From Methylobacterium sp. NMS14P (GTDB lineage Bacteria; Pseudomonadota; Alphaproteobacteria; Rhizobiales; Beijerinckiaceae): a stretch of 64,000 nt of DNA. Both the position numbers and the translations under genes were made by a program. How positions within the stretch are numbered: position 1 is the stretch's first letter; every line of letters begins with the position of its first letter. The stretch spans positions 3,146,501 to 3,210,500 of the forward strand of contig NZ_CP087106.1 of NCBI RefSeq assembly GCF_028583545.1, read 5' to 3'. Shown here piece after piece: positions 37,022-46,337 of this stretch. The notes beneath the pieces are model-generated. The model did no database searches. It was given only the letters and a program-made list of their open reading frames with translations, and had not been told where the DNA came from.

Positions 37022-39238
37022 CTACCCGGCGAGCGGCAGCGGTGCGATCCGCGTCGGGGCGGCGACACCCTTGCGCTCCAAGAGGCCCGGCGGCGGCACC
37101 GGGGCGTCGATGGTGCAGACCACGCCGGTCGGCTCGTAGCTCAGCACGACCTCGCCGGCGAGCTCGCGCGCCAGGCTGCGCTCGATCAGGCGCGAGCCGA
37201 ACCCGGTCCGCGTCGGCTTCTTGACCGGCGGGCCGCCCCGCTCGGACCAGCGGAGCGAGAGCTGCATCTCGTCCAGACGCCGCACCGTCCAGGAGATCTC
37301 GACCGTGCCGCCCTCCGTCGAGAGCGCGCCGTACTTCACGGCGTTCGTGCCGAGCTCGTGCAGGGCCATGGCGATGGACAGAGCGAGCCGCGGCGGGAGC
37401 CGCAGGGCCGGTCCCTGAACCTGGAACCGCGAGGCCCGGCCCTCGCCGGCCTCAAGCGGCCGGATCGCGTCCGCCACGACGGCGGAGAGTTCCGCGCCCT
37501 CCCAGCTCTCCCGGGTCAGGACGTCGTGCACCCGCGCCAGGGCGAGGAGGCGTGCCTCGAAGGCGGCGCGCGCCGCGTCCGCCTCCGCGCCCTCCAGCCC
37601 GCGCAGGGACTGGGCCGCGATCGACTGCACCGTCGCCAGGGTGTTCTTCACCCGGTGGTTCAACTCGTGGATCAGGAGCAGGAGGTGCTCCTCGGCGTTC
37701 TTCGTGTCGGTGATGTCGATGTTGCAGCCGGTGTAGCCCAGGAAGTTCTGGGCGTCGTCGAGCCGCGGCACGCCCTCGCACTGGAGCCAGCGCACCGCGC
37801 CCGTCCGGTCGATTACCCGCGCCTCGGTGCGGAACGGGACCCGGGCCTCGAACGCCTCCGTGAAGGCGCTGCGGAAATTCTCCAGATCGTCGGGATGCAC
37901 GATCTGATGCCAGCCGTCGTCGTTGAACCGCGCGGCCGGCAGCCCGAACAGGTGCTCGAAGTGGAGGTTGGCGAAGCTGACCGCGCCGATCTCGTCGGTC
38001 ATCCAGATCAGGGCCGGGGCCGAATCGGCCATGTGCCGGAAGCGCGCCTCGCTCTCGCTCAGCGCGCTCAGGCCGCGCTTGGTCTCGGCCAGCGCCCGGT
38101 CGCGCTCCTCCTCTCGGGTGCGCAGCCGCAGCGACGCCTCCGACAGCACGACGCCGAGCCGCTGGATCTCGTGCACCGGCGACGACACGCGCGGGATCGC
38201 CTCGCCCCGGGCCAGGGCAGGCCCGGATGCGGCCAGCAACCGGAGGGGTCGTGAGACCCGCGACCAGAGGTTGACCGCCAGGAGCGACGAGGTGGCGAGC
38301 ACCAGCAGGCCGAATCCCGCGAATGCCCAGATCCAGCGCCGCACCCGCGCGTCGACGAGGGCCTGCGGGATGCTGGTCGCGACCATCCAGCCGGTGAGCC
38401 GCGAGCGCGCCTCGATCACCACCACCGGCTTGTGCTGGCGGTCCTGGCCCTCCCACACGCCGGGGGTCGACGACTGCACCTGGCGGAGGCTGGCGAGGCG
38501 CTGCTTGCCGACCACCGCCTCGGGATCGGGCAGGCGCGCCAGGACGACGCCGGCCCGGTCACTGATCCCCGTCGTCCAGCCCGGGACGACCTCGCGCGAC
38601 AGGATTCCCTGCAGGCGGGACAGGGGAACGGTGAAGCTCAGAATGTAGCCGACCTCGCCGTCGACCATCACCGGCACGCCGACCGCGTAGGTGGCATCGC
38701 CCGGCATCGGTCCGGGCACGTAGCCGCTCACCATGGCGCGCTGCGTGCCCCGCGTAAGATCCTGATCGAAGGGAAGCGCGACGATCGGCATCGGCGCGCC
38801 GCGCGGCACGCCGGTATTCACCACCTCCTGACCGTTGGGCCGGCGCAGGAGCACGTCGAGATCGATCGATTCGCGGACGAGGCGCGCCTGGGCGTCGAAC
38901 GCCTCGAAGTCGCCCTGCCGAATCCGCGGCGAGGTCGCCAGCGTCTGCAGCACCGACACGAGCCCGGCGGTGTCGCGGTCCAGGGACAGGCCGATGCCGC
39001 GCACGTTCTCGCGGGCGTCCTGCTCGAACCGCGCCCGCTCGGCGGAGGCGTAGCGCATCAGCAGGATGCTGGTGAACAGCAGGCCGGGGCCGATCAGCGC
39101 GATCACCAGCGCGATCAGGTAGACCTGGGTCGAGAAGCCGTTCCGCCCGAAGCGGTGCAGCCGCCGCGACAGCCACGAACGGCGCGCGGGGATCACCGCG
39201 GGGACGCCCGCGCCCTCTGCATGATGGTCCGGACTCAA
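37022..39238 (-). CDS. HWE/HisKA_2-family sensor histidine kinase with Cache-like and PAS domains
   Basis: A 738-residue membrane kinase. TM1 is at about 38-62, a periplasmic Cache-like sensor at 65-300 and TM2 at 302-324, followed by a HAMP-like linker. A PAS domain covers about 395-512 (FRHMADSAPALIWMTDEIGAVSFAN). The kinase core begins with the phospho-acceptor motif IHELNHRVKNTLATVQSIA (His528), and HELGTNAVKYGALS is the ATPase N-box. Members of this family often control general stress responses or chemosensing in alphaproteobacteria. No response regulator is adjacent, so the partner is unknown. Convergent with the ABC operon. Confidence 0.9.
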   Translation of the reverse strand: MSPDHHAEGAGVPAVIPARRSWLSRRLHRFGRNGFSTQVYLIALVIALIGPGLLFTSILLMRYASAERARFEQDARENVRGIGLSLDRDTAGLVSVLQTLATSPRIRQGDFEAFDAQARLVRESIDLDVLLRRPNGQEVVNTGVPRGAPMPIVALPFDQDLTRGTQRAMVSGYVPGPMPGDATYAVGVPVMVDGEVGYILSFTVPLSRLQGILSREVVPGWTTGISDRAGVVLARLPDPEAVVGKQRLASLRQVQSSTPGVWEGQDRQHKPVVVIEARSRLTGWMVATSIPQALVDARVRRWIWAFAGFGLLVLATSSLLAVNLWSRVSRPLRLLAASGPALARGEAIPRVSSPVHEIQRLGVVLSEASLRLRTREEERDRALAETKRGLSALSESEARFRHMADSAPALIWMTDEIGAVSFANLHFEHLFGLPAARFNDDGWHQIVHPDDLENFRSAFTEAFEARVPFRTEARVIDRTGAVRWLQCEGVPRLDDAQNFLGYTGCNIDITDTKNAEEHLLLLIHELNHRVKNTLATVQSIAAQSLRGLEGAEADAARAAFEARLLALARVHDVLTRESWEGAELSAVVADAIRPLEAGEGRASRFQVQGPALRLPPRLALSIAMALHELGTNAVKYGALSTEGGTVEISWTVRRLDEMQLSLRWSERGGPPVKKPTRTGFGSRLIERSLARELAGEVVLSYEPTGVVCTIDAPVPPPGLLERKGVAAPTRIAPLPLAG

Positions 39239-39293
39239 GCGGGGTCCGTCCCCGGCCCGCGGCGCCCCGCGGGCTCGTCGCCGTTCCCTCGCC

Positions 39294-39635
39294 TCATGAC
39301 CGGTCGATATGACCGAGATCGCGCGCCGGGTCGAGGTGGTCGCGCACCCGCTGCTTCAGCGCCTTCACGTCCGGAAACCCGCCGTCGCGCACCCGTTCCC
39401 AGAGGAGCGCCGCGCCCAGTTCGATGCGGAAGGTGCCTCCGGTGGCCGGCACGAGGGCGACCTCGCCGAGATCGTCCCGGAACGTCGAGAGGAGTTCCTG
39501 CGCCATCCAGGCCGCGCGCAGCAGCCAGTTGCACTGCGTGCAGTAGGTGATCGCGACGCGCGGCCGCCCTGGCCCCGCCGCGCCCTCCGCCGTCACGTCG
39601 CTGCCGGGCTTCGCGCCCGCTGGCCCCTCGTGCAT
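39294..39635 (-). CDS. SelT/SelW/SelH-family selenoprotein-like protein (Cys form)
   Basis: A 113-residue thioredoxin-like protein. The segment VAITYCTQCNWLLRAAWMAQELL carries the CxxC redox motif in which eukaryotic members have selenocysteine. FRIELGAALLWERVRDGGFPDVKALKQRVRD is the conserved C-terminal part. The ATG at 39635 is chosen over an upstream start at 39686. A Pro/Gly-rich N-terminal stretch of about 25 residues precedes the domain. Its redox partner is unknown. It lies on the same strand as, and 55 nt upstream of, the sensor kinase. Confidence 0.85.
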   Translation of the reverse strand: MHEGPAGAKPGSDVTAEGAAGPGRPRVAITYCTQCNWLLRAAWMAQELLSTFRDDLGEVALVPATGGTFRIELGAALLWERVRDGGFPDVKALKQRVRDHLDPARDLGHIDRS

Positions 39636-39793
39636 CCCTGCACAGCGCACCGGGCCGACGGCCTTGTCAACCTCACGCGCGCACACGCTGGCGGGCCCCG
39701 GGCCGGCGTCGGCTGCGCCCGGCCCCGGCGCACCGGGATTCGAGAGCTCTTTCGAGCGCTCGTCCGGTTGCCGCCAAACATCGCCGGCCGCGC

Positions 39794-39823
39794 TTGACGT
39801 CGCGGCCTGCCGCGCTCTAGAAG
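39794..39823 (+). promoter_or_regulatory. Possible promoter for tRNA-Val
   Basis: TTGACG (39794-39799) and TAGAAG (39818-39823) are spaced by 18 nt, ending 70 nt before the tRNA. The -10 match is partial and in GC-rich context, so this is tentative. Confidence 0.35.
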
Positions 39824-39893
39824 GCCGGCCACCGGGTCGCGGCGCCCTCGAGGGCGAGCGACGATGGCGTGCGCTCAGGCGACTCGCCGGTAC

Positions 39894-39968
39894 GGACGGT
39901 TAGCACAGCGGTAGTGCGTTCCCTTCACACGGGAAAGGTCGCAGGTTCGATCCCTGCACCGTCCACCA
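39894..39968 (+). tRNA. tRNA-Val (CAC)
   Basis: The acceptor arm GGACGGT pairs with ACCGTCC, followed by discriminator A and an encoded CCA at 39966-39968. The anticodon arm TTCCC-TTCACAC-GGGAA places anticodon CAC, which reads GTG valine codons. The T arm GCAGG-TTCGATC-CCTGC is canonical. All four arms fold without mismatch in the anticodon and T stems. The sense of the anticodon suits the strong GTG bias of this genome. Confidence 0.95.
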
Positions 39969-40139
39969 TTCCCTTCTCCTCCCCCGAACTCCTCCCCCGA
40001 AGGTCTGATCCCGGCGCTCCCCGCGTCGGTTTGCCACCCGAAAAGCCCGTGCTAAGGGCGCTCGATCGGTGAACGCATAAGCTTGGACCCGGCCCGATCC
40101 GGGTCGCAGGTCACGGGCAGGGGAAGGGCGGGAACAGCC

Positions 40140-41672
40140 ATGAAGGATATCCTCGACAAGCTCGAAGAGCGGCGGGCGCAGGCCCGGCTCGGCGGCGGTG
40201 AGAAGCGCGTCGAGGCGCAGCACAAGCGTGGCAAGCTGACGGCGCGCGAGCGGATCGAGCTCCTCCTCGACCACGGGTCGTTCGAAGAGTTCGACATGTT
40301 CGTGCAGCATCGCTCCACCGATTTCGGCATGGAGAAGCAGAAGATCCCCGGTGACGGCGTCGTCACCGGCTGGGGCACGATCAACGGCCGCACGGTCTTC
40401 CTCTTCTCGAAAGACTTCACGGTGTTCGGCGGCTCCCTCTCGGAGGCGCACGCCCAGAAGATCGTGAAGGTCCAGGACATGGCGCTGAAGATGCGCGCGC
40501 CGATCATCGGCATCTTCGATGCCGGCGGCGCGCGCATCCAGGAGGGCGTCGCGGCGCTCGGCGGCTACGGCGAGGTGTTCCGCCGCAACGTCATGGCCTC
40601 GGGCGTCATCCCCCAGATCTCGGTGATCATGGGTCCGTGCGCGGGCGGCGACGTCTACTCGCCGGCCATGACCGACTTCATCTTCATGGTCCGCGACACG
40701 AGCTACATGTTCGTGACCGGCCCTGACGTGGTGAAGACCGTCACCAACGAGGTCGTGACCGCCGAGGAGCTCGGCGGCGCCAAGGTCCACACGACCAAGT
40801 CGTCGATCGCGGACGGTTCCTTCGAGAACGACGTCGAGGCGATCCTCCAGATCCGCCGCCTCCTCGACTTCCTCCCGGCCAACAACATCGACGGCGTGCC
40901 GGAGCTCGAGAGCTTCGACGACGTCGACCGGATCGACGCGTCCCTCGACACGTTGATCCCGGACAACCCGAACAAGCCCTACGACATGGGCGAGCTGATC
41001 CGCCGCGTGGTGGACGAGGGCGACTTCTTCGAGATCCAGTCCGCCTACGCGCGCAACATCATCACCGGCTTCGGCCGGATCGAGGGCCGCACGGTCGGCT
41101 TCGTGGCCAACCAGCCGCTGGTGCTCGCGGGCGTGCTCGATTCGGACGCCTCGCGGAAGGCCGCGCGCTTCGTGCGCTACTGCGACGCCTTCGGCATCCC
41201 GATCGTCACCTTCGTGGACGTGCCGGGCTTCCTGCCGGGCACGGCGCAGGAATACGGCGGCCTGATCAAGCACGGTGCCAAGCTGCTCTTCGCCTACTCG
41301 CAGGCGACGGTGCCGCTGGTCACGATCATCACCCGCAAGGCCTTCGGCGGCGCCTACGACGTCATGGCGTCGAAGCACGTCGGCGCGGACGTGAACTACG
41401 CGTGGCCGACGGCGCAGATCGCCGTAATGGGCGCGAAGGGCGCGGTCGAGATCATCTTCCGGAGCGAGATCGGGGATCCGGAGAAGATCGCGGCGCGCAC
41501 CGGCGAGTACGAGGACCGGTTCCTCTCGCCCTTCGTGGCGGCCGAGCGCGGCTACATCGACGAGGTGATCATGCCGCACTCGACCCGCCGCCGGATCGCC
41601 AAGGCCCTCGGCATGCTCCGCACCAAGAAGATGGAGCAGCCCTGGAAGAAGCACGACAACATCCCGCTCTGA
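40140..41672 (+). CDS. pccB: Propionyl-CoA carboxylase beta (carboxyltransferase) subunit
   Basis: Transfers carboxyl from biotin to propionyl-CoA, giving methylmalonyl-CoA. In methylotrophs this belongs to the ethylmalonyl-CoA pathway. The 510-residue protein has the two crotonase-like halves: [21 protein letters not shown] with [16 protein letters not shown], then [34 protein letters not shown] and [21 protein letters not shown]. Length and ending (KKHDNIPL) are usual. It is transcribed from its own region 171 nt downstream of the tRNA. The biotin-carboxylase subunit gene is not in the window. Confidence 0.95.
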   Translation: MKDILDKLEERRAQARLGGGEKRVEAQHKRGKLTARERIELLLDHGSFEEFDMFVQHRSTDFGMEKQKIPGDGVVTGWGTINGRTVFLFSKDFTVFGGSLSEAHAQKIVKVQDMALKMRAPIIGIFDAGGARIQEGVAALGGYGEVFRRNVMASGVIPQISVIMGPCAGGDVYSPAMTDFIFMVRDTSYMFVTGPDVVKTVTNEVVTAEELGGAKVHTTKSSIADGSFENDVEAILQIRRLLDFLPANNIDGVPELESFDDVDRIDASLDTLIPDNPNKPYDMGELIRRVVDEGDFFEIQSAYARNIITGFGRIEGRTVGFVANQPLVLAGVLDSDASRKAARFVRYCDAFGIPIVTFVDVPGFLPGTAQEYGGLIKHGAKLLFAYSQATVPLVTIITRKAFGGAYDVMASKHVGADVNYAWPTAQIAVMGAKGAVEIIFRSEIGDPEKIAARTGEYEDRFLSPFVAAERGYIDEVIMPHSTRRRIAKALGMLRTKKMEQPWKKHDNIPL

Positions 41673-41686
41673 GGCGGGCGCAGGGG

Positions 41687-41708
41687 CCGGCGGCCGTGTC
41701 GCCGCCGG
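41687..41708. terminator. Bidirectional hairpin between pccB and a convergent gene
   Basis: Arms CCGGCGGC and GCCGCCGG (8 bp, perfect) with a 6-nt loop fill the 38-nt gap between two convergent stop codons. No U-tract is visible on either side. Confidence 0.5.
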
Positions 41709-41710
41709 TC

Positions 41711-42172
41711 TCAGCTGCGGTTGCTGTTCTCGATCACCGCGCACAGCGTCAGGGGGCCCTTGTCGGGCGACACCATCGCCGAACAGGTGACCCGGGCACC
41801 GCCGAGGTCGATGTTGCTGTGCCGGAGCTTCGTGGCCGTCGCCTGGGCGCGGTGCGCGGCCTCGGTGATCACGGCGGCATCGATGCCGGTCACCGCGTGC
41901 CCAGCCTGGCCGAACAGGTCGTAGTAACTGTCCGGCGGGTTGGCACCGCGAAACTGCGCGCCCACCGACGACAGGTCCGGCGCGCCGCAGGCCAGCGTCA
42001 GGGTCATGTCCGGACCGGCCGTGAAGCTGGCGTAATCGCTCCGGCGCTCGGCCGTCTTCGCCGCCGTCTCGGCCCTCACCTTGTCGACGAGCGCGTCGCA
42101 GGATTGGGCCCGGGCGGTTCCGAAGCCGGCCGAGAGGGCGGTGAGGACGAGGAGGGGCAGGAACGCGCGCAT
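41711..42172 (-). CDS. Exported protein of unknown function
   Basis: A 153-residue protein with a clear signal peptide (MRAFLPLLVLTALSAGFGTARA, cleavage after AQ or RA near 22). The mature part has four Cys (QSCDALV, LACGAPDL, VTCSAM, LCAVIENS), which could form two disulfides in the periplasm. No family is recognised. It is convergent with pccB and upstream of nothing obvious; it may be monocistronic. Confidence 0.7.
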   Translation of the reverse strand: MRAFLPLLVLTALSAGFGTARAQSCDALVDKVRAETAAKTAERRSDYASFTAGPDMTLTLACGAPDLSSVGAQFRGANPPDSYYDLFGQAGHAVTGIDAAVITEAAHRAQATATKLRHSNIDLGGARVTCSAMVSPDKGPLTLCAVIENSNRS

Positions 42173-42258
42173 ACCGGCGAGGTAGCGCGGTGTCCCGGAA
42201 TGGCGAGCGGCGCGGCGTTCCGGCGCGCCCGGCCCCGGCCCGATCCGGATCAGGCGGA

Positions 42259-42810
42259 TTAACCCTGCCCCTGGACCAAGACGGGTTTCTCGCCGACGAG
42301 GAGGCGCCGCTTGAGGCGGGCGATGCCCTCGCGCTGCAACTCGCTCGGCGGGGAATGCGCGCTGGCCACCTGCGTCAGCATAGCGATCAGCTCGCCCCGC
42401 TCCGCCGGCGTCAGCGCGTCGCGCAGCAGCGGCGCCAGGGCGTCGGCGACCTGCGAGAACGGAAGCCGCGCCCGCGTGTAGCCCCAGGCCCGCTCGAAGG
42501 TGGCCGAGATCCGATCCACCTCCAGCGGCGTCTCCATGTATTCGAGAATCCGCGTCTTCTCGCTGGCGGTCAGGGGGCTGCCCGTCCGGACCAGCTGGAT
42601 CATCAGGATCACCGCCGCCAGGCGCGGGTCGCGGACGCGCTGCAACGGCGTCCCCACGAGGTTCTGGAAGGTCGAGACGGCGCGGCGCTGGAGCCCCTTC
42701 GTGTCCCGGTCGACCTCCTGCAGGCCCTTGACGGTTCCGTGCGTCCGCAAGATCCAGAACAGTCCCGCAACGATGATCCCGATGAGGCCGAGCAGGATCG
42801 GCATGAGCAT
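42259..42810 (-). CDS. Membrane-anchored protein with TerB/DjlA-like helical domain
   Basis: A 183-residue protein from ATG 42810 (MLMPILLGLIGIIVAGLFWIL), with an N-terminal membrane helix. The cytosolic part has DPRLAAVILMIQLVRTGSPLTASEKTRILEYMETPL and LTPAERGELIAMLTQVASAHS. These alternate acidic and helical segments in the manner of TerB/DjlA-like domains. An upstream GTG at 42846 would add 12 basic residues before the helix and is less likely. Function is unknown; the family assignment is tentative. Confidence 0.6.
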   Translation of the reverse strand: MLMPILLGLIGIIVAGLFWILRTHGTVKGLQEVDRDTKGLQRRAVSTFQNLVGTPLQRVRDPRLAAVILMIQLVRTGSPLTASEKTRILEYMETPLEVDRISATFERAWGYTRARLPFSQVADALAPLLRDALTPAERGELIAMLTQVASAHSPPSELQREGIARLKRRLLVGEKPVLVQGQG

Positions 42811-42993
42811 CCCCACATCGAATCGACGCGGGACGGTCCCACGCACCTCTCAGTGTGTCAAACTGTCATCAATGCCTGTCGATTACCGACGCGACATGCA
42901 GGGTCTCCGGCCCAGGGAAGGAATCCATTGCGCGCGACCGGGATGTACTTCGCCGATGCAAGGATCAGCGGCAAATCTCCGCGAACCCGCCGC

Positions 42994-43914
42994 TCAGCTG
43001 GCGGCCGTGGGCGTGTCCGTCTTTCCGAGTTCGAGGAGGACGATCTCCGGGGGGACGCCCATCCGCACGGGGATCCGGCTCATCCCGAAGCCGCCCGAGA
43101 CGATCATGTGGCGACCGTCCTGGACGACGTGGCCGTAGGAATAGTCGTGTCCGCGCACCTTTCGGATGGCTGGCGCGTGGCCGAACAGGCGGACCTGCCC
43201 GCCGTGAGTGTGCCCGGCTAGGGTCAGCGAGACGCGGTCGGGCACGCTGGCGAAGATGTCGGGTTCGTGGGCCATGAGGATCACGGGCGCCGTATCCGTG
43301 ATCGCCTGCAAGGTGCGCGGCAGGTCGGCGAGGCTGAACGTGCTCCACGCGTTGAGGAACGGCTGCTGGTCGCCGAGTCCGGCCAGCCAGAACGGCCGCC
43401 CGTCCTTCACGAGGCGCACGGCCTGGTTCTCCAGAACCGGGATGCCCTGCGCCTCCAGCAGGCGCCGGACCGCCGGAACGCCGCGGCCGGCCCGCTGGAC
43501 GGCGTGGTCGTCCCACCAATCGTGGTTGCCGAGGATCGCGTGCGTGCCGAGGGGCGCCTTCAGCTCCGTCATCATCCGGGCGAACCGGTCGAGCGGCAGC
43601 TTGCGCCACGCGATGCGCCCGGCCGGGTAGTCGCCGAGCAGCAGGACAAGATCGGGCTCGAGAGCGTTGGTAGCCGCCATGATTTCCGCCACCCGGTCGA
43701 ACGGCATGTACGGCTCGCAGATGTGGAAATCCGCGAGCACCGCCACCCGCAGGCGCAGCGCCGGATCCCAGCGCGGCAGGGTCGGCGCGTAGGACGTGAC
43801 CACCAGCCGGTGCAGCGGCTCGACGTCGAAGGCGTAGACGCCCGTCGCGGCGGTGAGGCCGGCGCCCACGCCGAGCCCGGTCAGGAACTGCCGGCGGCTC
43901 GGCATGATCAGCAT
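42994..43914 (-). CDS. Tat-exported metallophosphoesterase
   Basis: A 306-residue calcineurin-like phosphoesterase with a twin-arginine signal (PSRRQFLTGLGVGAGLTAATG). Metal-site motifs are VLADFHICEPYM (D-x-H), LLLGDYPAGR, AILGNHDWWDD (GNHD/E), VILMAHEPDIF and LTLAGHTHGGQVRLFG (GHxHGGQ). The order is that of YaeI-like phosphodiesterases acting at the outer face of the inner membrane. A longer frame to 43998 lacks a ribosome-binding site. It is divergent from hemC, 185 nt away. Confidence 0.9.
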   Translation of the reverse strand: MLIMPSRRQFLTGLGVGAGLTAATGVYAFDVEPLHRLVVTSYAPTLPRWDPALRLRVAVLADFHICEPYMPFDRVAEIMAATNALEPDLVLLLGDYPAGRIAWRKLPLDRFARMMTELKAPLGTHAILGNHDWWDDHAVQRAGRGVPAVRRLLEAQGIPVLENQAVRLVKDGRPFWLAGLGDQQPFLNAWSTFSLADLPRTLQAITDTAPVILMAHEPDIFASVPDRVSLTLAGHTHGGQVRLFGHAPAIRKVRGHDYSYGHVVQDGRHMIVSGGFGMSRIPVRMGVPPEIVLLELGKTDTPTAAS

Positions 43915-44099
43915 CGCGATAAGACCTGTTGGCTCTGGAACTCGCCGGTGTCCCGCTAAGTGCGCAGTCCGGCGAAAGCGGGGCGGAACCGGCTTCACGG
44001 CCGCGGGACACTGGTCCGAAACCGGTTGACGGACCGTGGCCTGCCGCCGCGCTCGGTCTATAAGACAGTGTCTCGTCCAGCGAAGTGATCCGGAACCAG

Positions 44100-45023
44100 A
44101 TGTTGAACCGCCCCCTGCGCATCGGCACCCGCGGCTCTCCGATGGCGCTCGCGCAGACCGGGATGGTGCGCGACCGGATCGTGGCGGCCAATCCGGGCCT
44201 GGAGACCGAGTTGGTGGTCGTGACCACCGTGGCCGACAAGATCCTCGACCGACCCCTGTCCGAGATCGGCGGCAAGGGCCTGTTCACCAAGGAACTGGAG
44301 CAGGCCCTGTTCGCCGGCGAGGTCGACGTCGCCGTGCATTCCATGAAGGACGTGGAGACCTGGCTCCCCGACGGCCTCACCATCGCCTGCATCCTCGAGC
44401 GCGACGACCCGCGGGACGCGTTCCTGTCGCCGCACGCCGACGGTCTGGCGGGGCTGCCGTCGGGCGCGCGGGTCGGGACCTCGTCGCTCCGCCGCGGCGC
44501 GCAGGTGCTGATGCGGCGGCCCGATCTCCGGGTGGTGCCGCTGCGAGGCAACGCCAATACGCGGATGCGCAAGCTCGAGGCCGGCGAGTGCGACGCGACT
44601 CTCCTCGCCCTGGCGGGCCTGCAGCGCCTCGGCCTGGAGAGCATGGCGCGCAGCGTCCTGTCGGTGGACGAGATGCTTCCCGCCGTGGCGCAGGGCGCCC
44701 TCGGCATCGAGTGCCGCACGGACGACGCGGTGATCCGCGACCTCCTGGCGCCCATCGCCTGCCAGCGGACCACCACCGCGGTGTCGGCCGAGCGGGCGCT
44801 GCTCGCGGAACTCGACGGGTCCTGCCGGACCCCGATCGCCGCCCTCTCGCAGATCGACGGGGACAGCCTGCGGATCGACGGGCTGCTGTTCCTGCCCGAC
44901 GGCAGTCGCCACTGGGCGGCGTCCCGGCAGGGGCCCGTCGCGGAGGCGGAGCGGATCGGCCGCGAGGCGGGCGCGGCGCTGAAGGCGGCGGCCGGCGATA
45001 CCTATACTCATCACTTGCAGTGA
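44100..45023 (+). CDS. hemC: Porphobilinogen deaminase (hydroxymethylbilane synthase)
   Basis: Polymerises four porphobilinogens to hydroxymethylbilane for heme and bacteriochlorophyll. The 307-residue product has LRIGTRGSPMALAQ, SEIGGKGLFTKELEQAL, AVHSMKDVETWLPDGL and GTSSLRRGAQVL. LDGSCRTPIAA contains the Cys that carries the dipyrromethane cofactor. The ATG at 44100 fits the usual N-terminus; a GTG at 44085 would add five residues. It stands near, but not in, the photosynthesis operons. Confidence 0.95.
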   Translation: MLNRPLRIGTRGSPMALAQTGMVRDRIVAANPGLETELVVVTTVADKILDRPLSEIGGKGLFTKELEQALFAGEVDVAVHSMKDVETWLPDGLTIACILERDDPRDAFLSPHADGLAGLPSGARVGTSSLRRGAQVLMRRPDLRVVPLRGNANTRMRKLEAGECDATLLALAGLQRLGLESMARSVLSVDEMLPAVAQGALGIECRTDDAVIRDLLAPIACQRTTTAVSAERALLAELDGSCRTPIAALSQIDGDSLRIDGLLFLPDGSRHWAASRQGPVAEAERIGREAGAALKAAAGDTYTHHLQ

Positions 45024-45033
45024 GGCCCGGCCG

Positions 45034-45906
45034 ATGCCGTCCGTGACCCTGGTCGACGTCTTCACCCACGCGGGCACGGGCGGCAACCCCTGCCCCGTCG
45101 TCCCCGACGCGCGGGCCCTCGACGCGGAGGCCATGCGGGACGTCGCGCGGCGCTACGGGCACGAATCGGGCTTCGCTCTGCCGGCCGAGGACCCGGCCCA
45201 CGACCTGCGCCTGCGCTTCTTCGTGCCGAACCACGAGATGGAGATGTGCGCCCACGCCACCATCGGCGTCCTGTGGGTGCTGGCCCGCGAGGGACGGCTT
45301 CCGAATGCGTCGGTCCGGATCGCGACTGGCAGCGGCTCCGTGACGGGGTTCGTGAGCCCGCGCGGCGCGGATGCCTGGAGCGTCGCGATTACGCAGCCAG
45401 TCGGCCGTGTGCGGCCCCTGGCGGAACAGCACAGCGCCGATGTCCGCGCGGCGCTCGGAGTCGGGCACGACGCGCTCGCCGCGCGCCCTGTCCACAACGC
45501 CGTGACGTCGCGGGTCAAGACGCTCGTGCCGATGCGCGATGCGGCCGCGCTCAACGCCCTCGCGCCCGCGAGCGACGCCGTCGAGGCTGCCTGCACGCGG
45601 ATCGGCTCGACCGGGCTCTACCCCTACGCCGTGCTCGACGGCCCGGCCAGGCTGTTCGAGGCGCGCCAGTTCCCCCGCGCCTCCGGCTATCCCGAGGATG
45701 CCGCAACGGGCATCGCCGCCGCGGCCCTGGCCTTCGGGCTGCTGCGGGACGGGCTCATCGAGCCGGACGATCGTCCGATCCGGATTCTGCAGGGGCGGGC
45801 CATGGGCCGCCTGTCCGAGATCCGGGTGCAGCTCGGCTTCGTGGGCGGTCGCCCGGTCGGGTGCCTGCTGGAGGGCGACGTCGCTCTCGACAGGTCCGCC
45901 GACTAG
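45034..45906 (+). CDS. PhzF-family isomerase/epimerase-like protein
   Basis: A 290-residue two-domain protein of the PhzF/diaminopimelate-epimerase fold. It opens VTLVDVFTHAGTGGNPCPVV, with the catalytic-type Glu in YGHESGFAL. NHEMEMCAHATIGVLWVL and GYPEDAATGIAAAALAFGLL are family signatures. The phenazine pathway itself is not present, so the substrate is unknown. It follows hemC by 10 nt and is probably co-transcribed. Confidence 0.85.
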   Translation: MPSVTLVDVFTHAGTGGNPCPVVPDARALDAEAMRDVARRYGHESGFALPAEDPAHDLRLRFFVPNHEMEMCAHATIGVLWVLAREGRLPNASVRIATGSGSVTGFVSPRGADAWSVAITQPVGRVRPLAEQHSADVRAALGVGHDALAARPVHNAVTSRVKTLVPMRDAAALNALAPASDAVEAACTRIGSTGLYPYAVLDGPARLFEARQFPRASGYPEDAATGIAAAALAFGLLRDGLIEPDDRPIRILQGRAMGRLSEIRVQLGFVGGRPVGCLLEGDVALDRSAD

Positions 45907-46186
45907 GAGGAGGACTGCTTGCGCCGCTCCTGGGAAGGTCGGACGTGCCGACGACAAACTCGATCATCGTCTGCCGCGCGGCCTCGGCGCCGCCGGACCT
46001 GAGCCGACACGACACCATCAACATCCAGGCGCCCTAGGATCTCGTGGAAAACCTCCCCGGCCTATCCACGGCGCGGTATCCGGCCGCCGACCGCGCGATC
46101 GCGGAGGACGAGGGCGGCCGGATCGCGGGGGAGTGGTTCGCCGAGCCGTCGCGGCTTGGAGGGGGCTGCGGTCCGTCGCCGCCGCT

Positions 46187-46315
46187 TCAATCCGCCCTAC
46201 CATCCCGGTCGCGGCGGATGCTGCGGCGGACCGCGGTGAGCTGCCAGACCCCGATACCCAGCGCCAGGGCGAAGACGAGGCCGATATCGAAAGCGACGAA
46301 CAGCCTGTCGCTCAC
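46187..46315 (-). CDS. Small membrane protein downstream of crtB
   Basis: A 42-residue product starting at GTG 46315, with GGAGG 7 nt upstream, beginning 23 nt after the crtB stop. A single hydrophobic span (LFVAFDIGLVFALALGIGVWQL) is followed by a basic tail (RRSIRRDRDGRAD), giving an N-out/C-in prediction. I recognise no family. Its position in the crtI-crtB transcription unit and its good ribosome-binding site argue that it is real. It may be involved in carotenoid enzyme anchoring, which is speculative. Confidence 0.65.
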   Translation of the reverse strand: MSDRLFVAFDIGLVFALALGIGVWQLTAVRRSIRRDRDGRAD

Positions 46316-46337
46316 CGAGGAGCCTCCGCCGCGCCGA

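Noticed and set aside
44040..44070. TATAAG near 44060 as a hemC -10 element
   Set aside because: The nearest -35-like TTGACG is 27 nt away, too far for a standard promoter.
45907..46186. 280-nt gap between the PhzF-like gene and the small protein after crtB
   Set aside because: No convincing frame, hairpin or RNA was seen; the open frames here have antisense-type composition.
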